Shown here: piece after piece, positions 58,809 through 64,000 of the stretch
Position numbering within the stretch: position 1 is the first letter of the stretch
Layout of the letters: each line of letters opens with the position of its first letter
Origin: Strigamia acuminata
Taxonomy: Eukaryota > Arthropoda > Chilopoda > Geophilomorpha > Linotaeniidae
Reading direction: 5' to 3'
DNA length: 64,000 nucleotides
NCBI GenBank assembly: GCA_949358305.1
Contig: OX442320.1
Span: forward strand, 932,501 to 996,500
Translations under genes and position numbers: made by a program
The notes under the pieces: generated by a model
Seen by the model: only the letters and a program-made list of their open reading frames with translations
The model's database searches: none
What the model was told of the DNA's origin: nothing

Positions 58809-61151
58809 GTTGGTCAACAACAACAACAGAGGGTGTCGTTTGACGACACCATTTATTTGGATTGGCCGAAAGTCGAATCTGATGACGATTCATCGAGTGA
58901 CGATGATAACGATGATGATAATGGGAATGGATCAGTTTCGAAATCGATATCGATTCCCTGTGTTCGCCTTTCTCCGTTGAGAACGCCTGAACGTCAATTA
59001 ATAGAGGCGTGTGCGCTGGCATTACCAGATTCAGCGAGTATGGGACGATCAATATCGTATCCCATTCTTTATCAAGAGGAAGGCCAAGACACTGATGAAG
59101 ATGTTGAACAGATCGGCGAAGAGGCAATCCAACCGGATATGCTTGAGCAATCTCAATCTCAGCATGTCTCAGCAGAATCGCAAGCAAGTTCTCCCGGTCT
59201 TTCACCACCTGGTTCACCTCTACGTTTTGTAACTACACGTAGGAGAATCGGCCAGGATATTTTGCACCACACGATGCCTATCTTCGACCAAGGTGCAATG
59301 TCTCCATTACCCCAAGGTGCAACGTTTGTCGAAGCACCCTCGGTCGGCAGAACATCTTTCTACTGGCGTTATATCGGTGGTGACACCATTTTCCGTCGAT
59401 GGGTCCGCGAAGAACATTTACGGAAGGATCAGCGGCCCGGTTGTATCGATACCGATGTTTACTACTTTCCGGAACCGAATCTACGACTTAGATCCAGAAA
59501 GGAGGTCGAAGAGTTTTGTACCATGAACGACCTTCCATACGATTCGGAACTTTTCTTCTTCGGGAGCATAGAACATACCATCCCTACGATCCCAGCAGTG
59601 CGACATGCTGTTCACCTCTGCCGAACCGAACCGACTTCTTATGCGGAAATTCCAAAATTTCAGGACGCTCCGAAATGGCGTGAAGCCATCAATGAAGAAT
59701 TGGGGATTTTTAAGGAGAGGCAGATTTATCAGGAAGTTCCGAGACCACCCAATACTACAGTTTTAGGCTGTAAATGGATCTTCAAACTGAAGACGGATCT
59801 AAGCGGCGAAATAACTCGTTATCGTGCTCGACTCGTCGCACAAGGCTTTCGCCAAACCATCGGGGTTGATTACGACGAGGTTTTTAGTCCGGTCGTGAAC
59901 TTTGTTTTGATCCGACTGTTCTTCTGTCTTCTAGTCGTCCTCAGAGGATGGAAGGACGCACACCTCGACGTCAAAAGTGCATACCTGTATGGGGACCTGA
60001 AGCACAAGGTATACATGCGCATCCCCGCAGGTGCAACTTGTTCGAACCCCGCAAACGTCTGGCTACTTGTTAAATCCCTCTACGGACTTCACCAATCGGG
60101 GAGGGAATGGTACGAAAAGTTGGATGGAACGCTTCGAGCTCTCGGTTTTCGGAAGATGCCCGCGTGCAATTGTGTGTACATTTACGGCAATTGTGCCGTC
60201 ATGCTAGTTTACGTGGACGACATCGTACTGTTCTACGCTTCCGACACCGTGTTAACCCGAATCATCCGGCTTATCTCGTCCAAGTTCGACATAGTTAATC
60301 TTGGTCCCATCACGAGGCTATTGGGCGTCGAGTTCATCCGAGACGCTGGGCGAACCTTCATCACGCAACGCGCCTACATTACCAAGCTCGTTAAGAAGTT
60401 CGAGGTCTCTATCAATCGCCTCGTGAAGGTTCCCGTCACACCCGGGACGACGCTCGTGAAGGGGTCTACCGAAAATCTACCGGACTTTCCTTACCGATCT
60501 CTCATCGGTTCGCTCCTGTTTCTTGCTTCGAGAACTCGCCCCGACATCTTATTTTCGGTCATTTCGCTGAGTCAGTTCAATACGTGTTACGACGAAACCC
60601 ACATCCGAGCCCTGCTCCAAGTCCTACAATACGTGGCCAATACCATCGACTATCGTATCGAACTTTCCGGCTGCAATTCTAGCCAATTGTGGGCTTGTAC
60701 GGATGCTTCGTGGGCAAGCGACTTGGCAACGTCCTTAAGTTTCGGCGGATTCGTAACCTTCATCGGAAATGTGCCAATTGGCTGGTCGTGCCGAAAACAA
60801 TCAACGGTCGCATGTTCAACCATGGAAGCTGAATTCATCGCCCTGGTTGAGTGCGTTAAAGAAACGTTCTGGCTCGACAACATTTTCACCGAGTTCCCGA
60901 TCTTGAACAGAATATCTCGTCCTATCATCTATTCCGACGCCCTCGCAGCCATCCAGTTTACTTCGAATGACGTGGAGAATTCCAAGACTAAGCATATCCG
61001 CGTCAAATATCATTGGCTACGAGAGTGGTATACGGCGGGATGTTTCAGTTTACACAAAGTTTCCGGTGAACAGAACATTGCGGACATTTTTACCAAATGG
61101 CTCAGTTCTGAGCGTTTGCGATCGTTAATCTCTAAGATCTTCCGACTTTGA
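58809..61151 (+). pseudogene. pol: Copia-D gag-pol, C-terminal fragment (linker, RT, RNase H)
   Basis: An open fragment of 780 codons with no start of its own. It begins in the integrase-RT linker (VGQQ...RVSFDD, matching the Copia-B region near VGQQPRVTFDD) and includes the whole RT (HLDVKSAYL, VYVDD near 476) and RNase H (CTDAS, MEAEF). All catalytic residues checked are present and no stop interrupts it. The linker differs considerably from Copia-B, whereas most of RT is almost identical at the protein level. Without a promoter or start it is not expected to be expressed. Stop TGA at 61149-61151. Confidence 0.9.
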
Positions 61152-61204
61152 ACTTTCACCGTGATTTTCTCGTGACACTCTTAAGTTATTACCCGACATT
61201 GAGG

Positions 61205-61274
61205 ATCATCGAGTTCCAGTGGGAATTTTCGGGCTTTCGTAGCGTTCTTCAATAACAGTACCCGGCTCGATGAT
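61205..61274 (+). promoter_or_regulatory. Conserved stem in the Copia-D 3' untranslated region
   Basis: ATCATCGAG/CTCGATGAT, the counterpart of the Copia-B stem at 57374-57443. Confidence 0.55.
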
Positions 61275-61359
61275 TCGACTTTATTATTTTCCTTTTTCAA
61301 TCTCATGTACACTGTAATTCCAGTATCCGATTGTTATTTTCCCCGATCCTATTTCCATC

Positions 61360-61371
61360 GAAAGGGGGAAT
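61360..61371 (+). promoter_or_regulatory. Copia-D polypurine tract
   Basis: GAAAGGGGGAAT directly before the LTR, identical to that of Copia-B. Confidence 0.9.
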
Positions 61372-61914
61372 TGTTGGTCAAAAATAGCCCAAAGTGTGTC
61401 GATGTGATATAGGATCACATTTGATCTTTTGTTTATTAATTATCCAAGTGTATTTGTTGTGATAATTCAATTCTCGACTTCATTTATGATTATTTATATA
61501 TTTACCTCGTTTTGTGTACTTAAGCATGGAGTACCATGCATTCTCTAGTTTTTTGTTTATGTAACGCCTAATTCCGACACCAGGTGTCATCCTTGTACTT
61601 TTCACCATCCAAGATGGCCGCGCACACGGTTTGGTGCTTGTCTGTTTCTCTCCACCTGGAAAATGGACATTTATGTAAGATTTCAATTCATTTCAGTAAA
61701 GTTTTATGTTTTTAGTGCATTGCATTTCATTTAGAGCACCTTCTGTGCTGTTGACAATTAGTTTAGGCGCATATGAGTGGCATTAGGCCGCGCGCACTCG
61801 TCTCGGCAATTTGTAGCATCGTCGCTACGTCCGTGTCAGTGACACGGCGCCCGCGCACGTTTCCACGCTTCGGTTTGCACCGAATTTTGCGCTGCTCTCC
61901 TCTGCTGCCCTTCA
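61372..61914 (+). repeat. Copia-D LTR (only one present)
   Basis: 543 bp, TGTTGGTCAA...CCCTTCA. It shares with Copia-B the ATGTGAT-N5-ATCACAT inverted repeat (61402-61420), a TAAGCATG...CATGCATTC block, CCATCCAAGATGGCC (about 61605-61619) and the hairpin CCGTGTC-AGT-GACACGG (61831-61847). Otherwise it is clearly diverged. Confidence 0.9.
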
Positions 61915-62475
61915 TCTCACTCCCTCCGCTTGTGCCAATTGCATCGCATCAATCAAGGTGCCCGAGACGCTGTAAGGCTGGCTCGAAACACGCTTGACAG
62001 AGGACGAGTTGGACTTGTGCCCTTCAGACATTACCGAGGCTGGTCGACTGTGCGTAATTGGCGTGTTTAGCGCTGAATTCGCTGTCGTGTCGGACGCCGT
62101 CCTTTGTATCGAAGACGTCGCTCTCGGATCGCTCACCTCGGTATCGTGCGTTAGACGAGGCGATTGGTTACGGGATAAAACCTCGTTTCCGCTCGTCTCG
62201 CCGTCACGATTGGGACGCGGCGGTTTGGGGTGGGACGGATCCTCACTCCGCTCCGTCTCGTCTAATCGCTGCCTCGTCTCGGCGTGAGACGGGTGCGATG
62301 CCTCCAAAGCGCTTCGTCGGTCTGGCTTGGCCTTGCGGCGTTTTTGCCTAGACTCGTGCGCTGAGGCTTTGGGCAAAGGACCTCCCGACCTCAAATGATA
62401 GTCGGTTCCTTTGCGACTACCGGCTCGTTTGTTAACGTCTGAGTCGGAGTCTGTTACTCGAGTATTATCTGCCAT
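61915..62475 (-). CDS. gag: Gypsy gag, N-terminal part
   Basis: 187 codons from the ATG at 62475-62473 (AGAAATGGC, strong context), the first ATG after the PBS, leaving a leader of only about 50 nt. It is a hydrophilic, Ser/Arg/Asp-rich region with no recognised domain. The frame is cut by Copia-D at the TCTCA site and continues at 58802. Confidence 0.82.
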
Positions 62476-62526
62476 TTCTTGATTTGGGTATGATGTAATC
62501 ACAGGTTAGAATCAGTTATTCAACTT

Positions 62527-62545
62527 GATCCCGGACAGGCCCCCA
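62527..62545 (-). promoter_or_regulatory. Gypsy primer-binding site, tRNA-Pro-like
   Basis: TGGGGGCCTGTCCGGGATC on the minus strand, 2 nt after the 5' LTR. It resembles the classical tRNA-Pro PBS (TGGGGGCTCGTCCGGGAT) with two adjacent differences. The primer assignment is tentative without this species' tRNA set. Confidence 0.6.
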
Positions 62546-62547
62546 CG

Positions 62548-63614
62548 TGTCGCGCCCCTACTTCGCTCTCGCTGACTCGTGGGTTGATTACTTAATTCGA
62601 CTAACTCACTACCGCTTTGCTCAAGCGGTTTACCCAAAGAAATGATTACACAGATATAAAAGGTAAAATATAATATAGATTTATTCTGTGGGACAATGTA
62701 CAGATATATCTTATATATATATATGAAAGGTGAGTAAAAGGTAAATCGGAATGGGTGCTGGGAATGGAAAGGTAAAGGTAAGATGAAAGCTGGCTGGAAT
62801 CGGCGAGGTCGTCTGTTGTCTCGTTCGTGTCCAAGATGGCGTCCTCGTTGTGGCAACGTGATGTCGTCTTGGGCCGGCGTGGCAATATGGCGTCCTCGCT
62901 GTGGCAACGTGATGTCGTCTTGGGCCGGCGTGGCAATATGGCGTCCTCGGCTCGTCTCTGGCTGGTCCTTCGGGCTCACGCTGGTCAGGCGCGAGTGAAT
63001 GCTTAGTTAAAAGGCTTACTTCGGTCTGTTGTCTAGGTTTTTGTGTGGTGTCCGGCGATCACACAGCGGCGGACTCTTCTGGCTCCCGGCGGTCACACAG
63101 CGGCGGGAACGCTCGTCGTGGTTTTACTGCAGTTTAGGCTTGTGCGACCGTTTGTCTGCACAACTCGCTAAACTGGAGTGGTTTTTTACTATTTCTAGCT
63201 GGTGTGCTAAAATAGTGTGGTAATCTTATCTCGCAGGTTACTCTGCGGAGTTTGACACTGACCAAACGTACTCACGGTAAATTGTCCTTTGTCCTTGGTC
63301 AATCCCAGTATATTTACTTGGGCCTGATCTTGTAGGACGACGGGTTTTACGTGTGTTTCTCGTTTGATGGTTGTGTTGGTTCTGCCCGCTTAGTGCAAGG
63401 CACATTCCTTTGCACAAAGCGGGGTTGACAGGTGACCGGAATCACCCAATGGTGGGGTGGACGAGCCATCCCCACTCCCTCAGGGCAGACGCCTGTCCAT
63501 TGACTAGATGTCAATGCACTGAGGGAAGGGAGACGCGCTTGCGGCTCCCCTTACACCCGAAACGAGGTCACGAGAGAAACTCTTCGTTGACCCCGGTCCA
63601 GTCGGGTCACCACA
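62548..63614 (-). repeat. Gypsy 5' LTR (right copy)
   Basis: 1,067 bp, matching 30122-31188 with one difference noticed (62637 A against 30211 C). It carries the same TATA run, AATAAA and 51-bp repeats. Confidence 0.95.
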
Positions 63615-64000
63615 GGTTTAAACACTATTTCTGAACATTCAGAGACATTGGTCTTGTGGTGTTTGTGCTAAGTCAACTGTGATGAGATCAAAAGTCTATT
63701 CTCCCAAATCATTGCTTGGATGTTTCTAAAACTTACATTGGAGCCTTCTACTAAGGTTTAAACACTATTTCTGAATATTCAGAGACATTGGTCTTGTGGT
63801 GTTTGTGCTAAGTCAACTGTGATGAGATCAAAAGTCTATTCTCCCAAATCATTGCTTGGATGTTTCTAAAACTTACATTGGAGCCTTCTACTAAAGTTTA
63901 AACACTATTTCTGAACATTCAGAGACATTGATCTTGTGGTCTTTGTGCTAAGTCAACTGCGATGTGAAATAAGCTCAAAATTTTTTTTTCAAAATTTTTT
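63615..64000. repeat. Satellite array IV (resumes after the gypsy element)
   Basis: Starts at GGTTTAAACAC, completing the monomer cut at 30121, and holds about 2.7 monomers to the window edge: a 140-bp type twice, then the start of a 147/148-type. Confidence 0.95.

Larger units (their letters stand above)
58808..61914 (+). mobile_element. Copia-D, 5'-truncated copia element with target duplication
   Basis: 3,107 bp: the last 780 codons of gag-pol, 3' UTR, PPT and a 543-bp LTR. The 5' LTR, gag, protease and integrase are missing. Even so, TCTCA flanks both ends (58803-58807 and 61915-61919), as if the truncated form were the integrated unit or the deletion kept the outer duplication. The left end, AGTTGGTCAAC, shares GTTGGTCAA with the LTR start TGTTGGTCAA. 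It cannot move by itself. Confidence 0.88.
30122..63614 (-). mobile_element. Ty3/gypsy element carrying four nested copia elements
   Basis: Bounded by 1,067-bp LTRs with TG...CA ends and the target duplication GGTT (30118-30121 and 63615-63618). It reads on the minus strand: 5' LTR at right, then PBS, gag, -1 frameshift site, pol, PPT, 3' LTR at left. Subtracting the three direct guests and their duplications leaves about 9.9 kb. Pol order is protease, reverse transcriptase, RNase H, integrase, which is the Ty3/gypsy order. The two LTRs differ at one position by eye (30211 C, 62637 A), so insertion was recent. Gag and pol are open in frame once the guests are discounted, but the integrase core is incomplete. 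Confidence 0.95.

Noticed and set aside
58808-61914. Copia-D as the separated 3' half of Copia-B
   Set aside because: It has its own diverged LTR, its own target duplication and a diverged linker region, so it is a separate insertion of a related subfamily.

Overview
This is eukaryotic, most likely animal, heterochromatin: tandem satellite DNA with LTR retrotransposons nested inside it. No host gene, rRNA, tRNA gene or bacterial feature is visible. The animal assignment rests on three copia primer-binding sites of the form TGGTAGCAGAGG, complementary to the 3' end of the animal-type initiator tRNA-Met; the species cannot be told.

Layout. 1-14161, 15125-17256, 18219-18317, 24297-30121 and 63615-64000 are one satellite family with monomers of 140, 147 and 148 bp arranged in higher-order repeats. 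Two copies of a ~963-bp LTR-like element (14162-15124 and 17257-18218) sit at the same monomer position and were copied together with their flanks as a 3,095-bp unit. 18318-24296 is a large non-autonomous LTR element with 738-bp LTRs and no gag-pol. 30122-63614 is a Ty3/gypsy element on the minus strand with 1,067-bp LTRs, about 9.9 kb without its guests, opened by three Ty1/copia elements: Copia-A (35790-48859, minus, intact gag-pol), Copia-B (50684-58090, plus, intact gag-pol) and Copia-D (58808-61914, plus, 5'-truncated). Copia-A is itself opened by Copia-C (41487-47646, plus, non-autonomous). All names are local to this annotation. Every insertion has a 4- or 5-bp target-site duplication that I could read directly, so the order of events is secure.

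How the parts work together. The gypsy gag (about 1,019 codons in three pieces) and pol are in different frames and are linked by two in-frame A_AAA_AAC slippery heptamers, pointing to -1 frameshifting. Its integrase stops just after the first catalytic Asp and is fused to about 550 residues I do not recognise, so it may need integrase from elsewhere. Copia-C keeps LTRs, PBS and PPT but encodes only a basic repeat domain plus an integrase-like region lacking two of three catalytic residues. It shares LTR blocks and a leader stem-loop with Copia-A, which suggests a non-autonomous element mobilised by the Copia-A lineage, here inserted into its own relative. LTR pairs differ at zero or one position by eye, so this stack is recent.

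The most interesting items are the Copia-C/Copia-A pair, the gypsy pol with its replaced integrase core and double slippery site, the TSD-flanked truncated Copia-D with a microhomology at its broken end, and a YY1/Pho-like AAGATGGCSG motif recurring in otherwise unrelated elements.
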